Of a stretch of DNA of 64,000 bases, positions 1 to 11,455 are shown piece by piece. The notes under the pieces are model-generated. The model was not told where the DNA came from. It saw nothing but the letters and a program-made list of their open reading frames with translations, and made no database searches. Both the position numbers and the translations under genes were made by a program. Numbering within the stretch: position 1 is the first letter of the stretch; each line of letters starts with the position of its first letter. This DNA comes from Dioscorea cayenensis subsp. rotundata (taxonomy: Eukaryota > Streptophyta > Magnoliopsida > Dioscoreales > Dioscoreaceae). The stretch is from the NCBI RefSeq assembly GCF_009730915.1, contig NC_052474.1:19193501-19257500 (forward strand), in the 5' to 3' direction.

Positions 1-228
1 GATATTAACGATAATACCTGGAGAATTGATCAACAAATATCTGATTTGAAATGCACTCATGATCTGAACAACATTAACATTGATGTTATTCCCCGTGATT
101 GGGATATTTTAGCTAATAAGCTTGCTGCTCAAGGGAGGCATAGCCATGGGATATCTTTCAATCACTTAGGATTAGATCTCCCTAGGTGGTTGATGAAGAG
201 TGCAAAAAATTATGGTCTTTATTTTTGA
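1..228 (+). mobile_element. 3' end of a LINE (C-terminal RNase H-like tail)
   Basis: The frame is open from base 1 and ends at 226-228. The last residues read like the end of the RNase H domain found at the C-terminus of plant L1-type LINE polyproteins, with the motif VIPRDWDILANKLA (the ipR-x-W/N-x-x-A-x-x-LA pattern) and a typical short aromatic tail. Only this last piece lies in the window. The following T-rich stretch may be its 3' UTR; no clear poly(A) tail or target-site duplication was found. It could instead be a domesticated RNase H-like gene. Confidence 0.6.
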
Positions 229-1086
229 GTTTATGTTATTTTTAGTTGTTTTTTTTCCTTTCTTGTCTGGTTGTTATTTTCACAGGTTGTAGCAGTGTGG
301 TTTTACTTTTCAATAAATTAACTAAGAAGTAGCTTTTTTTCTCAAAAATTTATTGACAAAAAAGCATTAGAGAAATGAAGGCCCCTAAAGGAGTTGTATC
401 ACCTGACATTTAAAAATAATTAATAATAAATTTTGGAAAAAAAAGTTAACTTCAATATCTAAACTAAATATTTCCTGTCTCCACCAGCAGTACGAGTAGG
501 TCTCTTGTCTTGAAGATCTCAGACTCCTGAACTGAATTCTTACTTTCAGCAGAACTTGAATATGCAATTAAGAACAATTTGAGAGAACTAGGATGTGCAA
601 TTAAGAACAATGTGTGGGGCATATGTAAAGAAAACAAAAGTATTAAAAATAAATAAAACATACCTTTTGGAAATGAGAGTTGTTATCCAAACATTCTTTA
701 ACTAAGTTCATGAAATGATCACGTTTAAGAGTAAGGTTTGCAATAACTTGCAATTGAAGCAAAAAAGTAAGAGACATCAAATCTCCAAGACCAATTATAT
801 TTATTAAACGAAAAATATATATTGTAAAATATAATAAACTTGAGTGAATTGCAATGATTGAAAAAGAAGTAAACTAAAAAAACCGTATTGTCTTGGAAAT
901 TCAAATGCTTGAGGATATATATAAGAAATTTTGAAACTTTCAGTGACATAAAGATTCATTTTTTCTTATAAAAATATATAATTTGTGCCATTTTACATCT
1001 AACTCCCTCAAATCATTTTAAATTATCAAGCTAAATATATAGACAGAAACCCTTCATTCAAACTCCATTCGTGCACATCGAACGCC
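229..1086. other. AT-rich spacer with F-box gene promoter
   Basis: No gene was recognised. The stretch is strongly AT-rich. A TATA-like string near 1033-1041 lies about 50 bases upstream of the F-box ATG and could serve as its core promoter. Confidence 0.4.
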
Positions 1087-2103
1087 ATGGACGCGACCTC
1101 GTTTCCATGGGAGCTCCTTCCGAGCTCCATCCATGAAGAAATCCTCTCCAAGCTCCCCATCTCCGTCCTCCTCCGCCTCCGGTCCATCTCCCGCTCCTTC
1201 CTCTCCTCCATTCGATCCCTCCCTCCTTCTCTCCCGTTCCCTCGAGATCCCTTCTTCCTTCTCTTCTCCTCCTCTTCATCATCGTACTCCATCTCCTCCG
1301 CCATCGTCTTCCAGCCATCCCGCAATCGATGGCTTTCCATGCCTCTCCCGTCCTTCCCCGCCACCGCCTCTGGCCCTCTCATCCTCCTATCGGACTCCCT
1401 CTTCAACCCCTTCTCCGGCACCCCCACCCCCATCCCTCCTCATCTCCCCATGACCACCTTGATTTATCCCCTTTCCCTCATCATCGAAGACGACGGCACC
1501 ACCCACCGCTCCCGTGTCCGCATTGTCGTCGTCAGCACCTCCGACCGCATCCGCTCCCAGATCTATGACTCCGCCTCCGGTTCTTGGACTCTGCGAGGAG
1601 AGCTCCCCGGCCGCGTCCACATGCTTGGCAATGCCGTCGTTCTCAATGGCTCCCTTTACGTTCTGAGTTTCGGGCCGGATCATCTCTTAAAGTTTGATTT
1701 GTTGTCCGGCGATTGGGAAATCGTCACTGAAGTGGTTCCTTCTGTGGCCTGTGCTCATCTGGTGGCGTTTGGCGGGAGGTTGTTCTTGGTCGCTGGAGTT
1801 GCAGATTTGTTGGGAGTGATGCTCAGCGTTAAGGTGTGGGAATTTGACTGGGAGAATTGGAAACTGGTTTGCTCTATGCCTGATGAGATCTTCTCAGAGT
1901 TCAGTGGTATGACAATAATGAAGCATTTCCATGTTTGTGATGGGAAAGGGATGGTTTGCTTCTACAGTTATTCGGGAAATGTTTTCTTGATTCTTGATCT
2001 GATGGATTGGAGATGGTGGTGGCCGAGAAAGTGCCCGTTGCAGTGCCATTTGAATCCTTTTCTTGGCGTGGCTGTGGAACCAAATGCGGAATTTTTGAGG
2101 TGA
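1087..2103 (+). CDS. F-box protein (F-box/kelch-like), single exon
   Basis: Intronless gene of 338 aa. Residues 7-45 fit an F-box (LPSSIHEEILSKLPISVLLR, then a basic Ser/Arg-rich helix), the segment that binds SKP1 in SCF ubiquitin ligases. The rest is a beta-rich substrate-binding region with kelch-like repeats, for example around 165-215 (YDSASGSWTLRGELPG and FDLLSGDWEIVTEV); no full kelch propeller can be counted by eye. The ATG at 1087 sits in a good context (gcc before ATGG). The 5' half is rich in C and the 3' half is not, the GC gradient often seen in monocots. The opposite strand and other frames are open because of that composition and are not genes. The target protein is unknown. 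Confidence 0.85.
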   Translation: MDATSFPWELLPSSIHEEILSKLPISVLLRLRSISRSFLSSIRSLPPSLPFPRDPFFLLFSSSSSSYSISSAIVFQPSRNRWLSMPLPSFPATASGPLILLSDSLFNPFSGTPTPIPPHLPMTTLIYPLSLIIEDDGTTHRSRVRIVVVSTSDRIRSQIYDSASGSWTLRGELPGRVHMLGNAVVLNGSLYVLSFGPDHLLKFDLLSGDWEIVTEVVPSVACAHLVAFGGRLFLVAGVADLLGVMLSVKVWEFDWENWKLVCSMPDEIFSEFSGMTIMKHFHVCDGKGMVCFYSYSGNVFLILDLMDWRWWWPRKCPLQCHLNPFLGVAVEPNAEFLR

Positions 2104-4919
2104 TTCTCGTGGTTTCTTTCGGAGATGAATGAAAGATGAGTTGAAGGTCAGTGTGTTCTCTTTCGATTTTGTGAATTGAATTGCTTCTCTTGTTTAGTAC
2201 TCTCATAGTTGGTGGACTCTCTGAAAGCTGGCTGTTTCTATTCCTACATTTGAGTAGATATTGTTTATTTTTCTAAATTATTATTCTTTGTGGTTGCATT
2301 TGAAAATCTAAATTTCCTTATCACATTGTATAGATAGGACATGAATTAGCAAGATAGGTCAAGAATATGGTTTCACTAGAATTAGACAATGTTTCTTTAT
2401 GTATTGACAACTTTGAGAAATTATGGTGATACTTCTGATTGAGAGCATTGTCAAAGACTTTGTAAAGAGACTTAGAACGTTGCTTATACTAAGATTGCTG
2501 TTCAGTGGGACAAAGCGTTATATCACTGATGCTTAGTCAGATGAGGTTTTTGGTTTGCGAGGTTTTCATGGAATGCTTTCGCTATTAATATTAGCTGATT
2601 GAGTCAATGTTGTTATGTTTGCCCTGTTTAACTCTTATGTTCTATCAATTTGCGGCTACTTATTTTTAAAATGAGAGAATTGTGAGAAGTTATGATCCCT
2701 CCCATTATACAGGTGAGACTGAAGACTTTTGTGAAGTAAATTTAACAATGAACGACATCATGGTAACACAAGGAATGCAAATTTTACGGGCAGTGGGGAT
2801 GATGTTTTACTAGAAATTTCTTGAAATACTTTTTTAGTTATGATACCTGGACTCATGGAGACTAAGGGATTCTTTATCAATATGGTTATTCTTTTTGACA
2901 ATGTATTCATGTCATAGTTTTTTTTTTTCTATTGTTGGTTAGTTACCTTTGTTCATGATAATTATTATGATCTCCTATTTAATTTTGTTGTGGCAAAAAA
3001 AATTTGAGGGTACATGTTCCCGAATCATTTGATTTTACCATTTTACTGGATTAATATAATATCTTCTTAAAATCAATTTTCATTGGCCCATGATTATTTT
3101 ATGTTAGAGGGACCATTGTATTGCAACAAGGTAGTTAAATCAGATGGTATTTTTCTCCAATGTATGTTATTATCACCATTTTGATATTTGTCAGTCTGAA
3201 AGCCTAACCTGAGAAAAAGTTTATATCTGACACGATAGTTTTGGCCTATTGGACCTAATTCGTTATGATCTTTTCATTTTCTTTCTGTTTTGAACCTAGA
3301 TTGGTCCTATATAATCTTAAATATTTGTTATAAATTAAGCTTTTGCTGATAGTCTAAAGTATGAAGCTTGTAGCATCCTTTGGATCTTTCATATTCTAAT
3401 GTGGATTCATAGATTACTGACAGAAATCATCCAATTTGTCTGAAAAACAAACAATGGAGAACAAGAAGTAGAAGCAAAGAACTAATCCAGAGCTTGTCTA
3501 CTACTCACTATCATCACTGCCTCACATCCATCAGCTCTGTGACAACATGATGGAAGGATTCAATTGATCGCATTCCTAGATGCAAAAACGCAATGTATTC
3601 AAGCCTAACTTTGCTATAATTTCAAAAGCAAATTAGCTCTTGAACCCTTGCTATATAAGTCGACATGATCAATCTAATAATATCTGAAACATTCCGACCC
3701 ATTTCAGTTACTGTTCAAAATTGAAGCATGTTACTCTGGTAATCAAATGCATTATTACAACAGGTCTTTCCAGGATGTAACATGATTGTTTGAGTTCATT
3801 GTATGCCCTTTCTCTGCTGTCTTTGTGTTTTTCCTACTTTTCCTCTTTGAAGTTTGAACTCCTGAATGATGCTCACTGGATGATGATGTGATACAAAAAG
3901 GTAATGTTTGATGCTTGATTTTTTCCCCCAGCACTAGACTTAAAGCTGATCATGCATTTCTTTTATCAAAGTTGATTCATAATGATAGAACTCTGTGCAA
4001 CCCTACAACCTTTTGTTTGATAATTCATATTCATGTTATCTTGCTTCATCTTCACTTCTCTGTTTTATGTTTTATTTTTTTATTGTCAGGGCTGTATTTG
4101 TAAGAATCTTGTAACTTGGCAGAGTCTACTAGCAATTTTAAACTTTGTAAGGGGTTATCTATCAATTAAAATTGGGTAAGTTTGTGCCCTCGGATGTGTC
4201 ACAATACTGTAATCAAACTTGATGTGTTAGGAACATTTGAAAATTTTATTTATGAAACTATTTTGTCTTGTCGTGTGGGAATAGCTTAAGTTAAAACACG
4301 GAAGAGGAGCTATTAAACAAGGCAGCATCATTGATCATCGTGTACACGCTGCAATTTCATCATTATACTCAACATAATTTTTAAAAATTATTCTGTTTGC
4401 ACAAACAACCCCATAAAACCTTTCAATCAAGTTCCACCTGTATACATATATAATTTTGATGAAAAAAAACCACCACTCAAATTTTTATGTTGGTTTTTAA
4501 AACTAAAAATTGTCATTTTTAATCATTAAATTATACATTCCATTTGTACACTACATTTAAAAATTAAATTTATACTCACCGATAAAAATATATATATATG
4601 AAAAATCAATCATATGACGCATTCACAGTAATCGTTAAAAAAATTCAACGATTATGATATATAATAATTATATGATGTTTATAAAAATAATAGCTGTTAA
4701 ATGATGATTAAATGGTTATCAACAAACATCCTAATAAAAAGTGATGATGATAATCCAATGGTCAAATATTTTAGTGAACAGTATGTTTGTGGTCCTGTGG
4801 ATGAATCTTATGCAAAAATTTTTTTTAAGGGATGTTGTGGGAATTAAGTTTTTACAAGGGACATATATGCCAAAAAAAATATAATAAAAATAAATAAATA
4901 ATAATTTAAATACAAAATG
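2104..4919. other. Intergenic region, no gene recognised
   Basis: The first few hundred bases should hold the 3' UTR of the F-box gene. The rest is AT-rich with only short random open frames. From about 4380 it becomes very AT-rich (poly-A/T runs, TATA strings) up to the GA-rich leader of the next gene at about 4929. No transposon ends were recognised. Confidence 0.5.
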
Positions 4920-5001
4920 GAATACTACGAGAGAGAGAGAGAATGAGGGAGAAGAGGGAAGACGCAATATAAAGGAAGGGAGTGAGGGGAGCGAAGAGAC
5001 G

Positions 5002-5031
5002 ATGCGGAGATCGATCCAAAACCATCTCTGA
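5002..5031 (+). promoter_or_regulatory. Short upstream ORF in the leader of the kinase-like gene
   Basis: ATG at 5002 opens a nine-codon frame ending in TGA at 5029-5031, eight bases before the proposed main ATG at 5040. It follows a (GA)n-rich leader at about 4929-4960. If the transcript starts upstream, this uORF would be met first by scanning ribosomes and could lower translation of the main frame. This is inference. Confidence 0.4.
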
Positions 5032-5039
5032 TTGCCGCC

Positions 5040-5517
5040 ATGAGATTCGGTGAGTGGTTTTCTCTTCAATCTATTGTGCCTTTTGTTGTTCCGCTTTGAA
5101 GCTTTGCTGATGATCTCTTTGCTTGGATTGATGGATGATTTGTCTCAGGATTCAGTCTCAGTGATTCGGAGTCTGTTCGTGGAGCGGGGAGCAGTTTCAG
5201 AAGATCAAGAGCTGGTTTAATCTTCCCTTGTTTTCATATGCATTTGTTCATTCTGATTCTTTTGCTATTTCTTCGTGTGTGTGTGTGTGTGTTTTTTGTT
5301 TTGTTTTGATGTTGTTTTGTTTCTTGTTGGATTTTTTTACAAAGTTCTGGTGTTGGGCATGTTCAAGCTGTAGATGCATTTGGTATTCTGGGCATAAAGG
5401 ATTCATTTTGTCACTTATGTTAATTATATCTCATTGAAGCATTAATTAGTGAACTAGTAGGAAAATGCTTGCTTTTGCTTGCTTGGAGAGAATATGAGAA
5501 TAGCACAATCATGTTTG

Positions 5518-5548
<31 letters not shown>

Positions 5549-8500
5549 TTTTCAATTTAAATCTTACAATCACATGTATTGTTTGAGTTTTGAAGTTGTT
5601 TTATTTCTTATTCAAGTGTTTTACAAAGTGTTGGTGTAGTGGGTGTTCAACTTCAATCTATAGATGCATTTAGTATAATGGGCATTAAAGGTTTCATTTT
5701 TTCAATCCTGTTATATGTCATTGAAGCACTGATCAATGAACTACTAGATTCTTACCTTAAAATATAGAGTATAAAATAGTACCACAATCATATGTATCAT
5801 TTTAATTTAAAGTTCAGAAGTATGGAATACAGAAGGTAGGTTGTCCAACTTTTATGGAAGACATAGCTTTTTTTCTTTGTGGTGCAATGTTTTTCTTGCT
5901 AATTCGTTGTGGTTCCTTTATGATGTGGGAATTGATTTACACTAGAAAGAAAGGTTATTATTTCATTTTGTAGGGAGAAGCTTGAGAAAACTTTTGCTAT
6001 TTCATATAACAATGGCTACTTAACTCTATCATGAATCATTAAAATGTGTGCTGTGGTATTGAAGAAGATTTTGGTTTGTGTGGCAGGAATCTCACCTGAT
6101 AGAGGTTCATGTGTTTCAACCACTAGCAAATCTATTCCTTGTTCTAAGAGAGCATCTGACGGATTGAGGGAGTATTCCAAGAAGATAGTTGACGTTGAAA
6201 CATTCTCTAGCTGTATTGAAGATTGGGTCCTTCAGAAGCTGCCATCTAATAGTTGTGACAAGAAACTTCTGTTCAAACCCCCATTTCTGGTTGATGAATT
6301 GCAAAAACTTGATTATGCACTTGATGGGGCCTTTTTCCAGCAACTTTTCCGGATGCCTTATTCTCATCATGGTTATGATAATTCTAGAGAAGAGAAGTTT
6401 CTGGCTTTAGTATGCTTCCTTCAAACTATCATAGATGGCCTCTGGCGAACATTTTGGCATAAAACTGGAGAGCCACCTTTTTTTGTTTCTTGTCCTCGCT
6501 ATCCTGGATCTAGATTTTATACTATTGAGCAAGCAGCATCAAATGGAAGGCTTGGAGGGCTTTGTGGAGCAGCAGTTGTAGCCAAAGTTGATTCTGACTC
6601 ACATGTTCGGTGGAATGATGTGCTTGAGCTCGCACTGTTCAAATCTGACATTACTGATGGTAAGAGCAAGGCTTTTTCCATGCTAAGTATATGTGAAGCC
6701 CTTTTCTATGGATTCCATATACTTCTCTCAAGGAATTTGAGCAAGTCCAGTGCATCTAAAAGCAGCTCTATTTATATGTTGGTTCTGGACTCAAAATTTG
6801 GTGGAATAATCAAGTTTGGTGGTGATCTAAGCCGGCTGGATGTGAATTCATGCAACCCATACCACGCTGTTGTAGAGTGGATTAAGAACCATGCTGAGGT
6901 CTCTGTCTCTCCTATTGATCGTGTATGGACTAAACTAGGAAATGCAAATTGGGGGGATGTAGGAACTCTTCAGCTACTATTGGCAACCTATTATTCCATC
7001 ATTCAGTGGAAAGGACCACCAAGAAAGTCCATTGCATCTCTAGCCACAGATCAGAGTCTTCTCATTCAAAAACGTAGATTGGAATGCTATGGTCTGTCCG
7101 CACAGATTCAAAATGGCCACAATGGTCAATGGGAGACGATAGAACTTGATCATCAGTCTGATCAAACTCCCAACAAGCTGTCTATGCGTCCAAACCTCAA
7201 GGAAGGTGAAGTAATTCATTTGGAGGACTCTCAAGGCCAAGTAAAATTTCAGATAAAAGACATCATTCTAGTCGGTGATTCCCTATCTTATAGTGCTTTC
7301 ACTCTTGATCAACCTTGCAAACTATTTACATTATATGTTGGTGTTCATCCATCTAGGCTTGAACCATCTTGGGAGGCTATGAGCCTATGGTATCTTGTGC
7401 AAAGGCAAACCAAGATATTAAACATTATGAAGCAGCAAGGGGTCTCGAGTAAAAATTTGCCTGAACTTATTTTGTCTGGGAGGGTTTTGCATCCAGGCCA
7501 TTGTTCTAAACAGAATCCTGGAGATTGCTGCGAACACCCTTGGTGTGGAACCCCTGTGCTTGTGACTTCTCCAGTTGGTGAACCAGTATCACATATCATT
7601 GCTCGGTATGGGTCTTTTTGCACTGAGGAAGCCTTGCGTTTCTGTAGGGATATTTTGACATCTTTGAAAAGTGCAGCATCGGCAAACATACAACATGGTG
7701 ATATCTGTCCTGAAAATATAGTGCGAGTTATTTCCTCAAATGGTAGGACTGAGTCATTATACATAGCTGTGTCCTGGGGCCGTGCAGTTCTGGAAGATAG
7801 GGACAGTCCTGCTATGAACTTACAGTTTTCTTCTGTCTATGCTCTTCAACACAGGAAGCTTTGCCCGTCCTCTGACACTGAGAGCCTAATTTACCTCCTT
7901 TATTTTGTGTGCGGAGGTGAGATGCAACAACAGGATTCTATTGAATCGGCATTGAGGTGGAGGGAGAGATGCTGGGCTAAGCGCATGATTCAACACCAGC
8001 TAGGTGAAGTTTCGACTCTTCTCAAAGCATTTGCTGATTATGTGGACAGCCTCTGTGGAACTCCATATCCTGTTGATTATGATATTTGGCTGAGGAGACT
8101 GAATCGTGTAGTTGCTTGTTCAGATAAGGGCAAATGTGTCGAGAGATCGGAAACTAGTCTAAGATTTGAGGATGTTGCTGAGACTTCGGGAACTTCAGGG
8201 TGGTTGTTCATCCTTTACTTACTGAAAAGAAGACATGCATCACTGCTATTTCTCATGCAAGTTTCATTCGAGTATATTTTCTGAGAAAATGGGATGAGAT
8301 AAGGCATCTGAAATTTAAAAATAGCCTGTCATCATTATTGAGTTTTGGTCAACCAAAGATATACCTGAGTCTGGAGTTCACTAGCCAAGATGTATGCTTT
8401 CCTCGTTGTAATTCTTTTTGTTTTCCTAATCTCTTAATTCTGCGATATAATATACTTTATCTAATGGAACAATGTTCCTTCATCGTTCACACAGGAAAAC

Positions 8501-9389
8501 ACTTGTAGCTTTGGCAATGTGATACATGCAATCCACACAACAATGTAATTAAGAGGTAATAAAACTCATTCTCCTTTGCCAATGACAATCAAAATACTTA
8601 GGTAACATGTATATCCTGAATTTCTTACTTGCGAGAGTTTATTCAGTTTTATTTATGTAATTTATAATATCCTCTTCTTAGTAAGATATTTTTTTTCTCA
8701 TGAGAAGGGCTTATTGGTAGTAGTTGGTTCCATCATAGCTAAATATGACACTCCTCTTGATTTTGAAGTAAAATATTTGTGTGACATGAATCATGATGGT
8801 ATACCGTCCACAATCTGTTCTGCTTAACGTTTTTCTTTCCGTTGTAGTCTAATATGACATTCCACTTGATTTTTGAAGTTAAATATTTGTGTGACATGAA
8901 TCATGTTGGTGTGCCATATGTAGTCTGTTCTGTTTGATGTTTTTCCTTGATATCTTTACATGAATTTGTGCTTCCATTTCTTATTTTTCCCAGATTTCTC
9001 CACAAAATTACGACATTCCCCATCATATTTTAGAACCAAAGTTTTCAGAATTCTTTGGTGCAAAATGCTGCTCCAAAGTTAAAGATCTGATTTCTACATC
9101 TGAAAGGTTTTTGTCAAAGATCTGATTGCTTCAATGTGTGCAGAGTGGTTGTCATCATTATATGTATGTGTGACTCAGTTGGTTTCTCAAGAGTACATTT
9201 GTTGATTTCAACAAATGTTCCCTTCTTTGTTTAATCAAATTGTTTTAAAGCCAATATCTAGCTAGTTTGGTACTATCTTTTTCTGCATTCAACCATGATG
9301 AACTGTATTTTTGTACTCTCTACAGAAATGACCTTCAAGGAACAGGAAAGAACATTGATGTTCAACCCAAGGAACGGATTGAAAAGTAA
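5040..9389 (+). CDS. Plant-specific kinase-like (probably degenerate) protein, 4 exons
   Basis: Exons 5040-5049, 5149-5214, 6087-8199 and 9326-9389 join in phase to 750 codons plus TAA. The first ATG (gccgccATG) is preferred to the ATG at 6044, which lies in intron 2. The N-terminal half (residues about 50-400) is a conserved-looking region of unknown fold. Residues about 510-700 resemble a protein kinase: HGDICPEN matches the catalytic-loop pattern HxDxxPxN, but SWGRAV stands where DFG is expected and no glycine-rich loop or VAIK lysine is visible, so catalysis is doubtful. Arabidopsis At2g40980 is probably of this kind (from memory). Introns 2 and 3 each contain a local duplication. The last 21-codon exon is inferred only from phase and splice sites; reading through would instead stop at 8282. 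Confidence 0.72.
5308..5745. repeat. Imperfect duplication in intron 2 of the kinase-like gene
   Basis: About 150 bases at 5308-5461 (through agatgcatttggtattctgg and ending near gaactagtag) recur with changes at 5592-5745 (agatgcatttagtataatgg, ending gaactactag). The copies are about 285 bases apart. A (TA)n run at 5519-5544 and a (GT)n run at 5276-5292 lie beside them. Confidence 0.7.
8739..8960. repeat. Tandem duplication, ~110-bp unit, in intron 3
   Basis: Two adjoining copies start at about 8739 and 8849. Both contain aaatatttgtgtgacatgaa followed by an almost identical tail ending in a run of t. They differ at roughly one base in ten. The repeat sits in the last intron of the kinase-like gene. 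Confidence 0.75.
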
Positions 9390-9596
9390 ATGACAGACAA
9401 TTTCAAGTTGGTTTGATTCACACATCAATCAGGTACTTCTCTCACGTTGAATTTTCGTCTAGAACCAACACGATCTTAGTATGTTTTCTTTGTCAACCAT
9501 TCATTCTATTCATTTCTCACGTTCAAGTGGTTGAAACTAGCATATCATTCCTTCACTTTAGGACATTAATTGTTACAGGTCCAATGAAAGAAATAG

Positions 9597-10217
9597 AGAA
9601 AGCAAGCTCAACCATAGATGCACCTAACATCACCCACTAACCTATCACAAATCTTATTATGTTTTCATTATTTTTCCCCATTACTTGACATTCATTGACC
9701 ACTATTCCTTCAAAAAGAAGGGAATTGGATAGGACCTCTACATCATCTTTTGATTTTAATTGCCGATAATGCTTAAAATATCACAAAGTTCTTGATTTTG
9801 ACCAATTCCTCCACTTATTACTATTGTTATACATGTTCTTCTTTCTAATTTCTTTTATTCCATATCTCAACAGTACCTTGTTGTATGAATTAAGTCTCAT
9901 AGCTAAATTTATGCTCAACCATGGATGCACCTAACATCACCAACCAACCGATCACAAATCTTAATACGTTTTCATTTTTTATGTTTTCGGTTTCTTGACA
10001 TTCATTGACCACTATTCCTCCCAAAAGAAGGGAATCAGATAGGATCTCCATATCATTGTTTGATTTTAATTGCCGATAATGCTTAAAATATGACAATGGT
10101 TTTGACTAATTCCATCACTTATTACTCTTTTTATTCATGTTCTTCTTTCTCATTCCTTTGATTCCATATCTCAACAGTACCTTGTTGTATGAATTAAGTC
10201 TCAAATAGATAAATTTA
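9597..10217. repeat. Tandem duplication, ~310-bp unit
   Basis: Two head-to-tail copies, about 9605-9914 and 9915-10217. Shared landmarks are gatgcacctaacatcacc, cattgaccactattcct, attgccgataatgcttaaaa and accttgttgtatgaattaag. They lie just past the stop of the kinase-like gene, so the first may be part of its 3' UTR. Confidence 0.8.
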
Positions 10218-10319
10218 TGCATATATGTTACCTAGGGATCCTAATTGCTCCCTGATAAGAAATCTCAGCCGTCAATTACCCTTTAAACGTTTACTTCTAG
10301 TGCGGCCTTTCCCTCCAAT

Positions 10320-10860
10320 AAAAACTCTCCACGTGTGACATGCTGACGTGGATCCCATGCGGCTGACGTGGATCCCATGCGGGTGCCCTCTTTCAACGGG
10401 TGACCTTTCCCGCCAGACTACGTCACGCGAAAGGCACGTGCTGCCGGCTTCTCGTTAAGAAGATCTAGGCTTGTTCTTAAGCTGTCGGTGCAAGTCGTTC
10501 GTTTTGAATATTGGAATTTTCTTTTTTTTCTCCCAAAAAAAAAATAAAAAAATTCCCCCATTTATATTCTCACTATAAATATTTAATAATGACCATCTGA
10601 CTATTTGCTAATCAAAATAAATTTAATAAAAGTCTTTTGATTTAAATTAAGTCCTTGGCAGTTGGTTTATTAAGACTAATCAACATCGAGATGACCGCCG
10701 TTAATGAATCCAAAACCTGGGCTTAGTTGACCAACGGATGACGTGTCACACCGGGCCCTACAGAGAGTGGCCAATCGTGATGTGCCACGTCAGCAGTAGC
10801 CATCAATCTTTTGACATCATTCCCCATGCGTTTCCCCTCAATAAATACTCCATCTCCAAG
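10320..10860 (+). promoter_or_regulatory. Promoter region of the invertase gene, rich in ACGTG cores
   Basis: ACGT-core elements of the G-box/ABRE/bZIP type occur at about 10332 (CCACGTGT), twice in a tandem 20-base repeat at about 10342-10381 (each with TGACGTGG), at 10419-10440 (CTACGTCACG and GGCACGTGC), at about 10739 (TGACGTGTC) and about 10785 (CCACGTCA). A TATA-like AATAAATA lies near 10840, followed by a CT-rich leader. The coding ATG is about 600 bases further on, so a 5'-UTR intron ending near 11430 (tttgcag) is likely. Confidence 0.5.
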
Positions 10861-11455
10861 CGTTGGATCCTTTTCTCTTCTCCCCTGTTTCTCTTGGCGT
10901 TTCCCTGAGTTTCTCCTCCATCCCCTCCGGAGCTTGTCTGGTTTGTCTTCTTTCTCTCGTTGTTTTAGTTTTTTGTTTGTTTCTTTTCTTTTCTTGTTTT
11001 TGGTGATTTTGATATGTTAGGTGCTGATTTGTGTTATGTTTTGAGGGATTCCACTGATTTTTTTGTATATAGTTTGGTTAAGTAATGGAGTTTGTGTAGT
11101 GGTTTGCATGGATCTAGTTTGGGGATTCATACTTTCATGTCTGTCCTTGGTTTAATAATGGAAAGAAATGAATCTCATTTTTGAAGAACCTTATGTTAAA
11201 TTTGAGTGATGTGCTAAGTGTCTCTATAGTTAGTTTTAGGTGTTTATCTCTGAAAATTTCCACAGATTTGTTTCTTTGTTGTTATTTATTGAAAAGCTCT
11301 CTTTTTTATGAAGAAATTATTGGTTAATGAATTGAACCTTGTTTCCTCCCACAAATTCGGGATTAACTTGATATCTAATGTTTGAAGCTTGCTTTGATTT
11401 TGATGGGGAGGATCTTGTATTCTTTGCAGCCTTTTGAAGTATTTGAGGAGGCTGC

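Noticed and set aside
1026-1683. Long open frames antisense to and overlapping the F-box gene
   Set aside because: They are produced by the C-rich codons of the F-box gene; the predicted proteins are low-complexity and match no domain.
6044-6086. ATG at 6044 as start of the kinase-like gene
   Set aside because: A good acceptor (tggcag at 6086) and two upstream exons join in exact phase, so 6044 lies in an intron.
8200-8508. Read-through C-terminus and an extra small gene after 8200
   Set aside because: Residues after the GT at 8200 are composition noise; the exon at 9326 fits phase and stops cleanly.
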